This document shows positions 7,640-15,998 of a stretch of DNA of 33,843 nucleotides, one piece after another. Within the stretch, counting starts at the first letter, position 1. The number at the start of each line of letters is the position of its first letter. The translations under genes were made by a program, and so were the position numbers. Origin of the DNA: Psychromonas sp. (GTDB lineage Bacteria > Pseudomonadota > Gammaproteobacteria > Enterobacterales > Psychromonadaceae). The stretch is taken from positions 1 to 33,843 of the forward strand of contig JABXKR010000312.1 in assembly GCA_013619145.1 (NCBI GenBank), written 5' to 3'. Under the pieces are notes generated by a model. The model did no database searches, had not been told where the DNA came from, and saw only the letters and a list, made by a program, of their open reading frames with translations.

Positions 7640-8524
7640 ATGCCTTGGATACAATTAAAGTTAAATGCGACTTCAGAAAATGCAGAACTGATCGGAGAAT
7701 TATTAATGGAAAGTGGCGCCCTATCCGCCACTTTTACCGACTCACATGATGCGCCGATTTTTGAGCCAGCTCCCGGCGAAACTCGTCTATGGGGTGACAC
7801 AGATATAACTGGGCTTTATGATGCAGCTACCGATATGTCCCCTGTACTTTTGCAGCTAAAACAAAGCCCACTTTTAAGTGACAACTTTGCACTAAAAATA
7901 GAGCCGCTTGAAGATAAAGATTGGGAACGCGAATGGATGGATAATTTTCATCCCATGAAATTTGGTGAACGTTTATGGATCTGTCCAAGCTGGAAACCCG
8001 TTCCGGATGAAAGTGCGGTTAATGTAATGCTGGATCCTGGCCTTGCATTCGGTACAGGCACACATCCAACCACTGCATTATGTTTAGCATGGCTCGATGG
8101 TCAGGATTTACAAGATAAAGTAGTTATCGATTTTGGCTGTGGCTCAGGTATTTTAGCCATTGCAGCACTTAAATTAGGTGCAAAACGTGTTATCGGTATT
8201 GATATCGACCCACAAGCAATTACAGCAAGCCGTGATAACGCGCAGCGTAATAATGTTTCACAGCAACTTGAGCTGTACTTACCAGATGATTTACCCGAAG
8301 GTATTTTAGCAGATGTCTTAGTTGCGAATATTCTTGCCGGTCCATTGCGTGAATTATCAACAAGTATCGAAGCATTAATTAAAGATAATGGTTTATTAGC
8401 CTTATCTGGAATTTTGGAACAACAAGCTGATGAGTTAATTGAAGTGTATGGTCAGTGGTTCAAAATGGATAAAGCTGCAATTAAAGATGAATGGGCGCGA
8501 CTTTCAGGCATAAAAAGCCTATAA
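7640..8524 (+). CDS. prmA: Ribosomal protein L11 methyltransferase
   Basis: A 294-residue SAM-dependent enzyme that trimethylates lysines and the N-terminus of ribosomal protein L11. The N-terminal substrate domain begins M-P-W-I-Q-L-K-L-N, as in the enterobacterial protein. The central [13 protein letters not shown] and [13 protein letters not shown] blocks are family hallmarks. SAM motif I is [12 protein letters not shown], and the N-I-L-A-G-P-L motif is also present. The frame could begin at a GTG at 7631, but the ATG at 7640 has AAGAG upstream and gives the conserved N-terminus. It is commonly upstream of dusB-fis, as here. Confidence 0.97.
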   Translation: MPWIQLKLNATSENAELIGELLMESGALSATFTDSHDAPIFEPAPGETRLWGDTDITGLYDAATDMSPVLLQLKQSPLLSDNFALKIEPLEDKDWEREWMDNFHPMKFGERLWICPSWKPVPDESAVNVMLDPGLAFGTGTHPTTALCLAWLDGQDLQDKVVIDFGCGSGILAIAALKLGAKRVIGIDIDPQAITASRDNAQRNNVSQQLELYLPDDLPEGILADVLVANILAGPLRELSTSIEALIKDNGLLALSGILEQQADELIEVYGQWFKMDKAAIKDEWARLSGIKSL

Positions 8525-8654
8525 ATAATACAAAACTGAAAATCGATTAATTTGCAAGCTAAATAATTTTAAAATGGTTAATTATTAACCTTTATTCTCT
8601 TACAAAAAATGCGTACACTACGCCGCCTTGAGTTAGAGAGATTGTATATTTTAT

Positions 8655-9614
8655 ATGCGCATTGGTCAGTATCAATTAGATAACAACATTATTTTAGCAC
8701 CAATGGCAGGGGTAACCGATCGCCCCTTCCGTGAGCTTTGTCGCTCACAGGGTGCTGGACTTGCGGTTTCTGAAATGCTGTCGTCTAATCCGCGAGTATG
8801 GAATAGTAAAAAATCTAAGTTAAGAATGGACTACCATGATGAATCTGGCATTAGATCAGTGCAGATTTCAGGCTCAGAGCCTGTTGAAATGGCAAAAGTT
8901 GCACAGTTAACAGTGCAGCAAGGCGCTCAGATTGTTGATATTAATATGGGCTGTCCAGCCAAAAAGGTGAATAAGAAAAAAGCAGGTTCAGCTTTATTAC
9001 CGCACCCTAAACTTGTGCAAGCAATTTTAAGAAGTGTGGTTGATGCGGTTGATGTTCCTGTTACTTTGAAGATTCGCACTGGCTGGGATCCAGAAAGTAG
9101 AAATGGTCTTGAAATAGCACAAATTGCAGAACAATCTGGTATCCAAGCACTCGCTGTGCATGGTCGTACAAGGCAATGTCTGTATAACGGATTTGCTGAA
9201 TACGACACAATAAAAACAATTAAAGAAAATGTAACGATCCCTGTGATTGCCAATGGTGATATCACTTCAGTGGAAAAAGCCAAGTTTGTGCTTGATTACA
9301 CTGGTGCCGACGCCATTATGATTGGACGAGGAGCACAAGGTGCCCCTTGGATATTCAATGAAATTAACCACTATCTCAAAACAGGTGAGCAGCTTGCTCC
9401 TCTGGGAAAAATGGAAATAAGCTCCATTCTTCTAGGCCATGTACAAGCTTTACATGGATTCTATGGAGAGATAATGGGGCCTCGAATTGCTAGGAAGCAT
9501 GTCGGATGGTATTTAAAAGAGCAAGATCAGTTAGGTTACTTTAAACGACAATTTAATGCGATTGATTGCCCTGTTACGCAATTAAACACATTAGAAAATT
9601 ATTTAAATCATTAG
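8655..9614 (+). CDS. dusB: tRNA-dihydrouridine synthase B
   Basis: A 319-residue FMN enzyme that reduces uridine in the tRNA D-loop. Motifs: [12 protein letters not shown] at the start of the TIM barrel, the catalytic Cys100 in [16 protein letters not shown] in the middle, V-H-G-R-T-R, and the FMN phosphate loop G-R-G-A-Q-G-A-P-W. Full length and intact. It forms the usual dusB-fis operon, with fis starting 20 bases after its stop. A possible promoter lies about 40 bases before the start (TACACT followed by a GC-rich ACGCCGCC discriminator), which would fit growth-rate control of fis, but the -35 match is poor. Confidence 0.97.
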   Translation: MRIGQYQLDNNIILAPMAGVTDRPFRELCRSQGAGLAVSEMLSSNPRVWNSKKSKLRMDYHDESGIRSVQISGSEPVEMAKVAQLTVQQGAQIVDINMGCPAKKVNKKKAGSALLPHPKLVQAILRSVVDAVDVPVTLKIRTGWDPESRNGLEIAQIAEQSGIQALAVHGRTRQCLYNGFAEYDTIKTIKENVTIPVIANGDITSVEKAKFVLDYTGADAIMIGRGAQGAPWIFNEINHYLKTGEQLAPLGKMEISSILLGHVQALHGFYGEIMGPRIARKHVGWYLKEQDQLGYFKRQFNAIDCPVTQLNTLENYLNH

Positions 9615-9634
9615 TAATTAAAGAGTTAATACCC

Positions 9635-9934
9635 ATGTTTGAACAAAATATTTCTTCAGAAGCACTTACAACAACAACCAGTATTCCTGCTACAGGGCAA
9701 ATAACTCAACGACCACTTCGAGATTCAGTACGTCAGGCTGTTTCAGGTTACGTGGCACAACTTAATGGTCAAGATACAACTGAATTATACGAGCTTGTTT
9801 TATCTGAAGTTGAAGCACCACTATTAGATATCATTATGCAGTACACTCGTGGTAATCAGACTCGTGCAGCAACAATGCTAGGTATTAACCGTGGTACGCT
9901 ACGCAAAAAATTGAAAAAATATGGTATGGGTTAA
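9635..9934 (+). CDS. fis: Nucleoid protein Fis
   Basis: A 99-residue DNA-bending factor for inversion stimulation, rRNA transcription and chromosome structure. The N-terminus M-F-E-Q-N matches Fis. The central R-D-S-V-R-Q-A-V dimer helix and the C-terminal helix-turn-helix ([11 protein letters not shown] through [13 protein letters not shown]) are nearly identical to the enterobacterial protein. The ATG at 9635 was chosen for that N-terminus; the frame is open further upstream into the end of dusB, with which it is co-transcribed. A degenerate copy of its 3' end lies about 140 bases downstream. Confidence 0.98.
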   Translation: MFEQNISSEALTTTTSIPATGQITQRPLRDSVRQAVSGYVAQLNGQDTTELYELVLSEVEAPLLDIIMQYTRGNQTRAATMLGINRGTLRKKLKKYGMG

Positions 9935-9953
9935 TTTCCAACCTTATTTAATG

Positions 9954-9982
9954 AAAAAAGCGACTTCTCAGTCGCTTTTTTT
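9954..9982 (+). terminator. Intrinsic terminator of dusB-fis
   Basis: GCGACT-TCTC-AGTCGC, extended by A-tract and T-tract pairing on either side, ends in seven T residues. It lies 20 bases after the fis stop. Confidence 0.93.
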
Positions 9983-10032
9983 ATGCCTGTTGAAAAATAA
10001 CAGTGTAACTGTAAGCGTGGCAGCTTAAGCGG

Positions 10033-10101
10033 CAAAAAATTGAAAAACAGATTGAAAAACAGGGTATGGGTTAATTTCCAACCTTATTTAATAAAAAAAG
10101 C
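10033..10101 (+). repeat. Degenerate duplicate of the fis 3' end
   Basis: The segment repeats, with changes, the end of fis and its downstream leader at 9904-9961. CAAAAAATTGAAAAA is followed by a short internal repeat, then a nearly exact block of about 38 bases (10063-10101 against 9923-9961, offset 140) covering the last two fis codons, the stop and the approach to the terminator. The hairpin that follows (AAGCAG ... CTGCTT) is weaker and has no T-tract. It looks like a tandem duplication whose coding part and terminator have decayed. Confidence 0.85.
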
Positions 10102-10163
10102 AGGACTTTTATTCTGCTTACTATAAGCTTCAGCCATATCTTTATTACTGTACTAGGAAATGT

Positions 10164-10745
10164 ATGCTTTTATTACCGATTAACGACCAGTTAAAACACT
10201 TACAGTCATGGCAGCAAAGTGTTTTTTGCATGGCTCTTGCACAACATACTATTTTACATTTCCATCTTTTTTGTGAAGCGATCGAGAGTGAAGATGGGCA
10301 AACCATCGATAATATTAATCAGCTATTTTGGGAAAAAATGACTGTAAAAGGGGCCAAGATTAATTTCACTATCCAGCAAGAGCATTTCGAAGAGATAATT
10401 CCAAACTCGCGTGACTTTGATTTTTACGGCGTTTACCCAGCTATCGATCACTGCGTTATTATGAGTTGTGCTTTCAATTCATTTTTAAGTAAATCCACGG
10501 ATGAAGCGCTCAATGCCAGCCAAACCGCATTTGCTACTATCGCCAGTTTTATTGAGTTACAAAGTGGCAATGAAATTGATGAAAGCGCACTACAGGATGA
10601 GCCACTTTTTCAAGAACAGTTAAAATTTCAACAATCATTATTAGAAAAATTGGACAATCAACGTAGCCCTGAGTTAATAAAAGCTATCCGTCAATTGGTT
10701 GTAGACTTTGGCGTAACTAATCTCGGTATCGCTTTAACTGACTAA
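10164..10745 (+). CDS. yjaG: YjaG family protein (DUF416)
   Basis: A 193-residue protein close in length and sequence to E. coli YjaG. Shared blocks include L-x-S-W-Q near the start, F-W-E-K-M-T-V-K-G-A-K-I-N-F, F-E-E-I-I-P-N-S-R-D-F-D-F-Y-G-V-Y-P-A-I-D, and the C-terminal S-P-E-L-I-K-A-I-R. No membrane segment or signal peptide is visible, so it is probably cytosolic. Its function is unknown. AGGAAA sits just before the ATG. hupA follows, as in enterobacteria, which supports the call. Confidence 0.92.
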   Translation: MLLLPINDQLKHLQSWQQSVFCMALAQHTILHFHLFCEAIESEDGQTIDNINQLFWEKMTVKGAKINFTIQQEHFEEIIPNSRDFDFYGVYPAIDHCVIMSCAFNSFLSKSTDEALNASQTAFATIASFIELQSGNEIDESALQDEPLFQEQLKFQQSLLEKLDNQRSPELIKAIRQLVVDFGVTNLGIALTD

Positions 10746-10907
10746 ATTTTCTATGATTTTGTGATTTTTAACACAGTAAAGACAATTAAAAGTAATATAT
10801 CAGAATTTTACAGGTATTAGTCTTTACTTCGGCTGGCGACTTGCAATACATTCGTTATTGTCAGGTAAACGCCTATTCTAACTAACTATAACAATGGAAA
10901 TACAAAG

Positions 10908-11183
10908 ATGAACAAAACTCAACTTGTTGCTGATATTGCTGAAAAAGCGGACTTAACAAAAGTTCAGGCTAAAGCTGCTTTAGAACAAATTCTTGCTAGC
11001 GTAACAGATAGCCTGAAAGATGGTGAACCCGTACAATTAATCGGTTTTGGTACTTTTAAAGTAAGTCACCGTGCAGCACGTACAGGCCGTAATCCACAAA
11101 CTGGCGAAGATATTCAAATCAAAGCAGCTAACGTTCCTGCTTTTGTAGCTGGTAAAGCACTTAAAGAATCTGTTAACAAATAA
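10908..11183 (+). CDS. hupA: DNA-binding protein HU-alpha
   Basis: A 91-residue histone-like protein that bends DNA as a dimer in the nucleoid. It shows M-N-K-T-Q-L at the start, the G-F-G-T-F signature, and the arm [12 protein letters not shown] with the intercalating Pro. The C-terminus [10 protein letters not shown] is typical of HU. GGAAAT lies upstream of the ATG. A 162-base promoter region separates it from yjaG, so it is probably transcribed on its own. HU-alpha rather than beta is chosen from the yjaG neighbour. Confidence 0.96.
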   Translation: MNKTQLVADIAEKADLTKVQAKAALEQILASVTDSLKDGEPVQLIGFGTFKVSHRAARTGRNPQTGEDIQIKAANVPAFVAGKALKESVNK

Positions 11184-11188
11184 TTACT

Positions 11189-11217
11189 ATCCAAGTAATT
11201 ATTACTTGGATCTGTTT
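11189..11217 (+). terminator. Hairpin directly after hupA
   Basis: ATCCAAGTAA-TTA-TTACTTGGAT is a perfect ten-base-pair stem starting six bases after the hupA stop, followed by CTGTTTT. The T-tract is short, so it may be a weak terminator or an mRNA-stabilising end. Confidence 0.7.
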
Positions 11218-11234
11218 TAACAGAATATTATATT

Positions 11235-11260
11235 GGGTGAAACTCTTGTTTCACCCTTTC
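11235..11260 (+). terminator. Second hairpin after hupA
   Basis: GGGTGAAAC-TCTT-GTTTCACCC, nine base pairs with a four-base loop, followed by TTTC and a pyrimidine run. It is the stronger of two hairpins in series and probably ends the hupA transcript. Confidence 0.75.
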
Positions 11261-11387
11261 TCCCTTCACACACAGCTTCCACACATCTGATTTTCTTAGT
11301 ATAACTAATAATATATCCAAACCACCTCCAGGTTTATCTCAAATCATTGTTACTTTATTAACAGCTTTTCAGTTAGATCCAGCCCTT

Positions 11388-11547
11388 ATACCATTCTAGA
11401 TAAATATCTGATCTTTTATGCTGGTTAAAATCAACCATCTCTGTGTTATAAGTTTTGTAAAGGGAACAACCATTTACTGCAACTTATGCCTTGATATACT
11501 TAATTTCCCTACGCCTAAATTGACCATTTACTTACCTAGAATGGTAT
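11388..11547. mobile_element. MITE-like repeat, copy 2
   Basis: A 160-base element matching the copy at 1840-2000 with about ten differences, in the same orientation. The terminal inverted repeats ATACCATTCTAG-A-TAA and ATACCATTCTAG-G-TAA are better matched here than in copy 1. The internal TGGTT-AAAATC-AACCA hairpin is kept. The bases TTA flank both ends if the element is taken as TACC...GGTA, a possible three-base target duplication, but copy 1 does not show it. It lies 228 bases before the hcp start and does not interrupt a gene. Confidence 0.87.
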
Positions 11548-11707
11548 TAAAACAGTTCAATAGAATTCGAACGACACAAACCTAAATACAAGTAATTGTC
11601 ACTACACAGCGAATAACCGCGCTATTTTCTCTATTTATTTAAAACCTATCTCAGATCAATACCAGACCAGTTTACTGTGGTATTTTCACTTTCAATTTAA
11701 CATACTC

Positions 11708-11732
11708 ATAACCTTATGTAACATATGGTTAT
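11708..11732. promoter_or_regulatory. Palindrome upstream of hcp, candidate operator
   Basis: A 25-base near-perfect palindrome with outer arms ATAACC and GGTTAT and inner arms TATGT / ACATA, centred 55 bases before the hcp start. Only three of 25 positions break the symmetry. hcp-hcr genes are usually controlled by nitrosative-stress or anaerobic regulators such as NsrR or FNR/HcpR. This sequence does not match the NsrR or FNR consensus that I know, so the bound protein is unnamed. Confidence 0.5.
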
Positions 11733-11774
11733 TATTTATTGTTATTTAACTTATTTATATTAAAAAGGTTATTT

Positions 11775-13436
11775 ATGTTTTGTATTCAATGTGAACAAAC
11801 GATTCGAACACCTGCGGGTGATGGTTGCTCTTACTCTCAGGGCATGTGTGGTAAAACAGAGGAGGTTTCAGATCTGCAGGATGTGCTGATCTATGCGTTA
11901 CAAGGCACCTCTTTTTATGCCGAAAAAGCACGCGAGTTTGACATTATCAATGCAGAAATCGATGCGTTTGTCCCTAAAGCCTTTTTTGCCACACTCACCA
12001 ATGTTAATTTTGAAGCAGATCGTATTGTTGGTTATGCTCGTCTGGCGCAGAGCTATCGCGATCAATTAAAACAAAAATATGAAGTTGCCTGTCTACTTGC
12101 AGGTCAACAACCAGTTGAGCCAAGTGCGGCCGCTAAATTTGAGTTGGCAAACGATCATCTTGGATTATTATCTCAGGCGAGTAGCGTTGCAGTAAATAGA
12201 GGTAAAGAGCTGGTTAATGAAGATATCATGGGTCTACGTCTGCTTTGTTTATATGGCCTTAAAGGCGCAGCAGCCTATATGGAACATGCTTATATCCTCG
12301 GGCAAACAGATGAACAGGTCAGCGCAGAGTTTCACCAGATTTTTGCCTGGCTGGCGACAGATTCTGATGACCTTGCTGAGTTACTTGAAACAAGCATGGC
12401 AATTGGTACGCTCAACTATAAAATAATGGAGATGTTAGATTTAGGTGAAACAACTAAATTCGGTCACCCGCAGCCTAGTCAAGTGAATGTTAAATCAGTT
12501 GCCGGTAAGGCGATTTTAGTTTCCGGTCACGATCTTTGTGATCTTGAAATGATCCTCAAGCAGACAGAAGGCACTGGCATCAATGTTTATACTAATGGTG
12601 AAATGTTACCTGCTCATGGTTACCCTGAACTAAAAAAATACACTCACCTTGTTGCGAACTACGGCAGTGCATGGCAAAACCAGCAGAAAGAGTTTGCTTC
12701 TTTTCCTGGCCCAATTGTAATGACCTCCAACTGCCTGATTGATCCAAATGTAGGCGACTATGCAGATCGAATATTTACCCGCAGCATCGTCGGCTGGCCG
12801 GGTGTTGCTCATATTGAAGGTAATGATTTCAGCGAAGTAATCAAGTGTGCACAAGCGATGGAAGGTTTCAAATATTCAGAGATACCGCATGAGATCACCG
12901 TTGGTTTTGGTCGTAACGCTTTAATGAATGCGGCTCCTGCCGTTATTGAACAGGTGAAAGCGGGTAACATTCGTCATTTCTTTTTAGTCGGCGGTTGTGA
13001 TGGTGATAAAGAAGAGCGCAGTTACTACACAGATCTTACCAAAGCCATTCCACAAGATTGCCTGATCCTGACCTTAGCGTGCGGCAAATTTAAATTTAAC
13101 AAACTCAACTTTGGTGAGATCAACGGCATTCCCCGTCTGTTAGATGTTGGTCAATGCAATGACTCTTACTCTGCAATTCAATTAGCACTGGCACTGGCAG
13201 AAGAGTTCGAGTGCGGGGTAAACGATCTGCCTTTGAGCTTAGTTTTGAGCTGGTTTGAACAAAAAGCGATTGTTGTATTATTAACATTATTATCACTAGG
13301 TGTTAAAAATATTCGCGTTGGACCAAGTAAACCGGCATTTTTAACAGACAACCTGCTAAATGTGCTTAACCAACAGTTTGGTCTGACTTTAATTACTGAT
13401 GTTGAGTCTGATTTAGAAACCATGTTAGCTAAATAA
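11775..13436 (+). CDS. hcp: Hybrid-cluster protein (hydroxylamine reductase / NO reductase)
   Basis: A 553-residue cytosolic Fe-S protein implicated in nitric oxide and hydroxylamine reduction during anaerobic nitrosative stress. The N-terminal cysteines Cys3, Cys6, Cys18 and Cys25 (C-x2-C-x11-C-x6-C) are the enterobacterial-type cluster motif. Later cysteines in [19 protein letters not shown] and V-G-Q-C-N-D fit the hybrid cluster ligands. The length matches E. coli Hcp. The ATG at 11775, with AAAAAGG upstream, gives the conserved M-F-C-I-Q-C-E-Q start; an upstream frame extension to 11739 is not needed. hcr follows after 75 bases, forming the usual redox pair. Confidence 0.97.
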   Translation: MFCIQCEQTIRTPAGDGCSYSQGMCGKTEEVSDLQDVLIYALQGTSFYAEKAREFDIINAEIDAFVPKAFFATLTNVNFEADRIVGYARLAQSYRDQLKQKYEVACLLAGQQPVEPSAAAKFELANDHLGLLSQASSVAVNRGKELVNEDIMGLRLLCLYGLKGAAAYMEHAYILGQTDEQVSAEFHQIFAWLATDSDDLAELLETSMAIGTLNYKIMEMLDLGETTKFGHPQPSQVNVKSVAGKAILVSGHDLCDLEMILKQTEGTGINVYTNGEMLPAHGYPELKKYTHLVANYGSAWQNQQKEFASFPGPIVMTSNCLIDPNVGDYADRIFTRSIVGWPGVAHIEGNDFSEVIKCAQAMEGFKYSEIPHEITVGFGRNALMNAAPAVIEQVKAGNIRHFFLVGGCDGDKEERSYYTDLTKAIPQDCLILTLACGKFKFNKLNFGEINGIPRLLDVGQCNDSYSAIQLALALAEEFECGVNDLPLSLVLSWFEQKAIVVLLTLLSLGVKNIRVGPSKPAFLTDNLLNVLNQQFGLTLITDVESDLETMLAK

Positions 13437-13451
13437 ATTTTAATAATAACT

Positions 13452-13484
13452 TATCTGATTAACCCCTAGCGGATTAATCAGATA
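13452..13484 (+). other. Intercistronic hairpin between hcp and hcr
   Basis: TATCTGATTAA and TTAATCAGATA form a perfect 11-base-pair stem with an 11-base loop, 15 bases after the hcp stop and 27 bases before hcr. No T-tract follows. It may stabilise the hcp mRNA or lower hcr expression relative to hcp. Confidence 0.65.
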
Positions 13485-13511
13485 CTTCAGCGAGTAATAA
13501 AAGAGATATTT

Positions 13512-14531
13512 ATGCAAACAGAATCAAGCACATTTGAGCCTCTAGTCTGTATCAAGCGTATTGATGAAACAGCAGATAGCGCCACCTTTGAGTTTAAAAA
13601 ACTAGACGATGGTCTGTTTGAATACAAAGCAGGACAATTTTTAACCTTTGAAGTAGATGTTGCTGGTGAACTTGAATACCGCGCCTATTCCTTATCATCG
13701 ACTCCATCTCAACCAGAGTCTGTTGCAGTCACCATTAAACGAGTTCTGGGAGGTAAGGTATCTAATTATTTATTAGATCACCTGCAGGCAGGCATAGCGC
13801 TGCCTGCGATGGCACCTGCAGGTGTATTTACCCTACAAGATAACCCAACAACGTCTGAGCTGTTATTAATGAGTGCGGGCAGTGGCATCACCCCCTGTAT
13901 GTCGATGGCACGTTGGTTATTAGATACCAAGCAAGCAGTTAATATTCACTTTATCTATAGTGCCCGTAGTGAGGATGATGTGATTATGGCTAATAGTCTG
14001 ATAGCACTGAACGAGCAATATGATAACTTCCGTTTAACTCGAATTTTAGAACAGACTAACAATACAGATGATATGCAAGGCATATTAGACGCGCCACTTT
14101 TTGAGAAATTAATCCCCGATAACCGCGGCAGAACAATCTTTACCTGCGGTCCTGCGCCATATATGCAAGCTGTTGAGCTTTTAGCTGAGCAGAGTGGCTT
14201 TGATATGGATCTATTCCATAAAGAAAGTTTTGTGGCCTTGGATAATAGTAAGGAGCTTGTTGCATCCGGCGTTAGTTATCAAGCAGTAGCACCTCAATAT
14301 GGCAAAAGCTTTAAGGTTGCAGAAAACCAAAGCCTGCTTGATGCCTTAGAAGCCGCTGGAGTGCCAGTAATAGGTGCTTGTCGTTCCGGTGTTTGCGGGG
14401 CTTGTAAATGTAAGGTAACAGGTGAAATTGAAACAACTAGCCAGGCGACGTTAACAGCCGAACAAATAGCACAAGGTTATGTACTAAGTTGCAGTTCCAA
14501 AGCCTATTCGGATCTGGTTGTTGAACTTTAA
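13512..14531 (+). CDS. hcr: NADH oxidoreductase Hcr, electron donor to Hcp
   Basis: A 339-residue ferredoxin-NADP-reductase-type protein with a C-terminal 2Fe-2S domain. FAD binding: R-A-Y-S-L-S-S. NADH binding: L-L-M-S-A-G-S-G-I-T-P and F-T-C-G-P-A-P-Y-M. The plant-type cluster is C-R-S-G-V-C-G-A-C-K-C with a distal Cys in L-S-C-S-S. It passes electrons from NADH to Hcp. GAGAT lies upstream of the ATG. It is co-transcribed with hcp across a hairpin and followed by a strong terminator shared with purD. Confidence 0.95.
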   Translation: MQTESSTFEPLVCIKRIDETADSATFEFKKLDDGLFEYKAGQFLTFEVDVAGELEYRAYSLSSTPSQPESVAVTIKRVLGGKVSNYLLDHLQAGIALPAMAPAGVFTLQDNPTTSELLLMSAGSGITPCMSMARWLLDTKQAVNIHFIYSARSEDDVIMANSLIALNEQYDNFRLTRILEQTNNTDDMQGILDAPLFEKLIPDNRGRTIFTCGPAPYMQAVELLAEQSGFDMDLFHKESFVALDNSKELVASGVSYQAVAPQYGKSFKVAENQSLLDALEAAGVPVIGACRSGVCGACKCKVTGEIETTSQATLTAEQIAQGYVLSCSSKAYSDLVVEL

Positions 14532-14554
14532 CTATTCCCGATCAATCTGAAAAC

Positions 14555-14590
14555 AAAAAATCCGATGATTTTTACTCATCGGATTTTTCT
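14555..14590. terminator. Bidirectional terminator between hcr and purD
   Basis: AAAAAATCCGATGA and TCATCGGATTTTT form a 13-base-pair stem around a seven-base loop, with A-tracts and T-tracts on both sides. It lies between convergent hcr and purD, so it can serve both. Confidence 0.93.
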
Positions 14591-14618
14591 TAGCTAACAA
14601 ACGAATAAACTATTTGCT

Positions 14619-15908
14619 TTACTTATTTTGCTCACGAGCAATGGCACGGTAAGCAATATCGTTACGATAGAACATACCATCCCAACTAATTTGTTTGGCT
14701 AATTGATACGCATTTTGTTGCGCTTCAGTTACTGTATTACCTAATGCCGTTGCACAAAGTACACGACCACCATTAGTTACAACTTTACCGTCAACTTCTG
14801 TTGTGCCCGCATGGAATATTTTCAAACCTTCAGTTTCAGCAGTTGGCAGACCTGAAATCTGTAAGCCTTTTTTATAATCAGCAGGGTAACCACCAGCAGC
14901 TAATACCACACCAATTGCAGCACGCTCATCGAACTCAGCAGTCATATCAGCAAGTTCGCCATTTACGCCCGCTAAACAAAGAGTCACGATATCTGACTTC
15001 ATGCGTAACATGATAGGTTGCGTTTCCGGATCACCAAAACGACAGTTATATTCGATTACTTTAGGTGTACCATCTGCCATAATCATAAGGCCTGCATATA
15101 GGAAACCTGTGTAAGTATTACCTTCAGCAGCCATTCCTTTAACTGTAGGATTAATCACTAAATCCATTACACGTTGATGCATTTCAGGAGTAACCACAGG
15201 TGCAGGAGAATAAGCGCCCATACCACCAGTATTTGGACCGGTATCACCATCACCTACACGTTTATGATCTTGACTGGTTGCCATTGGCACAACATTTTCA
15301 CCATCAACCATTACGATAAATGAAGCTTCTTCACCATCTAGGAACTCTTCAACAACAACACGATGTCCCGCTTCACCAAATGCATTTCCCGCAAGCATAT
15401 CCTGAATAGCATCTTCAGCTTCTTGTAAGGTCATCGCAACGATCACACCTTTACCAGCAGCCAGGCCATCAGCCTTAATTACAATTGGCGCACCTTTTTC
15501 ACGAACATAGGCAAGAGCCGGCTCAATTTCAGTGAAGTTTTGGTACCAAGCCGTCGGAATATCATGACGCGCTAGAAAGTCTTTAGTGAAAGCTTTAGAG
15601 CCTTCTAATTGTGCCGCACCTTTAGTTGGGCCAAAACAAGCAAGACCCGCTTCCTGGAATGCATCTACCACACCGATAACCAATGGCGCTTCAGGACCGA
15701 CAATCGTTAGTTCAACGTTGTTATCTTTGGCAAAAGCCACTAATGCCTCGATATCTTCAACAGCGATATTCACATTTTTAACTTTTGCTTCAAGTGCGCT
15801 GCCGGCATTACCCGGTGCAACAAAGATATTTTTTACTTGTTCATTTTGTGCAACTTTCCATGCAAGTGCATGTTCACGACCGCCGCTACCTATAATTAAA
15901 ACATTCAT
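14619..15908 (-). CDS. purD: Phosphoribosylamine-glycine ligase (GAR synthetase)
   Basis: A 429-residue ATP-grasp enzyme joining glycine to phosphoribosylamine in purine synthesis, the same length as in E. coli. Motifs: N-V-L-I-I-G-S-G-G-R-E-H-A-L-A at the start, G-P-E-A-P-L, V-I-K-A-D-G-L-A-A-G-K-G-V (ATP-grasp), D-H-K-R-V-G-D-G-D-T-G-P-N-T-G-G-M-G-A, and E-Y-N-C-R-F-G-D-P-E-T-Q. The frame is open to 15959, but the ATG at 15908 has AAGGA upstream and gives the conserved N-terminus. It follows purH on the minus strand, with a terminator-like hairpin in the 90-base gap. Confidence 0.98.
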   Translation of the reverse strand: MNVLIIGSGGREHALAWKVAQNEQVKNIFVAPGNAGSALEAKVKNVNIAVEDIEALVAFAKDNNVELTIVGPEAPLVIGVVDAFQEAGLACFGPTKGAAQLEGSKAFTKDFLARHDIPTAWYQNFTEIEPALAYVREKGAPIVIKADGLAAGKGVIVAMTLQEAEDAIQDMLAGNAFGEAGHRVVVEEFLDGEEASFIVMVDGENVVPMATSQDHKRVGDGDTGPNTGGMGAYSPAPVVTPEMHQRVMDLVINPTVKGMAAEGNTYTGFLYAGLMIMADGTPKVIEYNCRFGDPETQPIMLRMKSDIVTLCLAGVNGELADMTAEFDERAAIGVVLAAGGYPADYKKGLQISGLPTAETEGLKIFHAGTTEVDGKVVTNGGRVLCATALGNTVTEAQQNAYQLAKQISWDGMFYRNDIAYRAIAREQNK

Positions 15909-15957
15909 AAAAATTCCTTTAGACTTAATTTGTTTATTTCTTTGTTTCTTTAATAGC

Positions 15958-15982
15958 AAAAAAGGAGCCTTGGCTCCTTTTT
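15958..15982. terminator. Terminator-like hairpin between purH and purD
   Basis: AAAAAGGAGC-CTTG-GCTCCTTTTT, a ten-base-pair stem with a T-tract on both strands, sits right after purH and before the purD ribosome site. It would reduce read-through from purH to purD, which are usually one operon. Confidence 0.85.
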
Positions 15983-15998
15983 ATTTATTCAGTGGTGA

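Larger units (their letters stand above)
11261..11774. other. hupA-hcp intergenic region
   Basis: About 510 bases without a gene. It holds the second MITE copy (11388-11547), an AT-rich leader for hcp with a 25-base palindrome (11708-11732), and a TATATT that could serve as a -10 near 11755. I see no small ORF with a ribosome site, and no convincing FNR box. Confidence 0.7.

Noticed and set aside
11650-11670. FNR box upstream of hcp (near CAGATCAA)
   Set aside because: Only one half-site fits; the other half differs at several positions and the spacing to any promoter is long.
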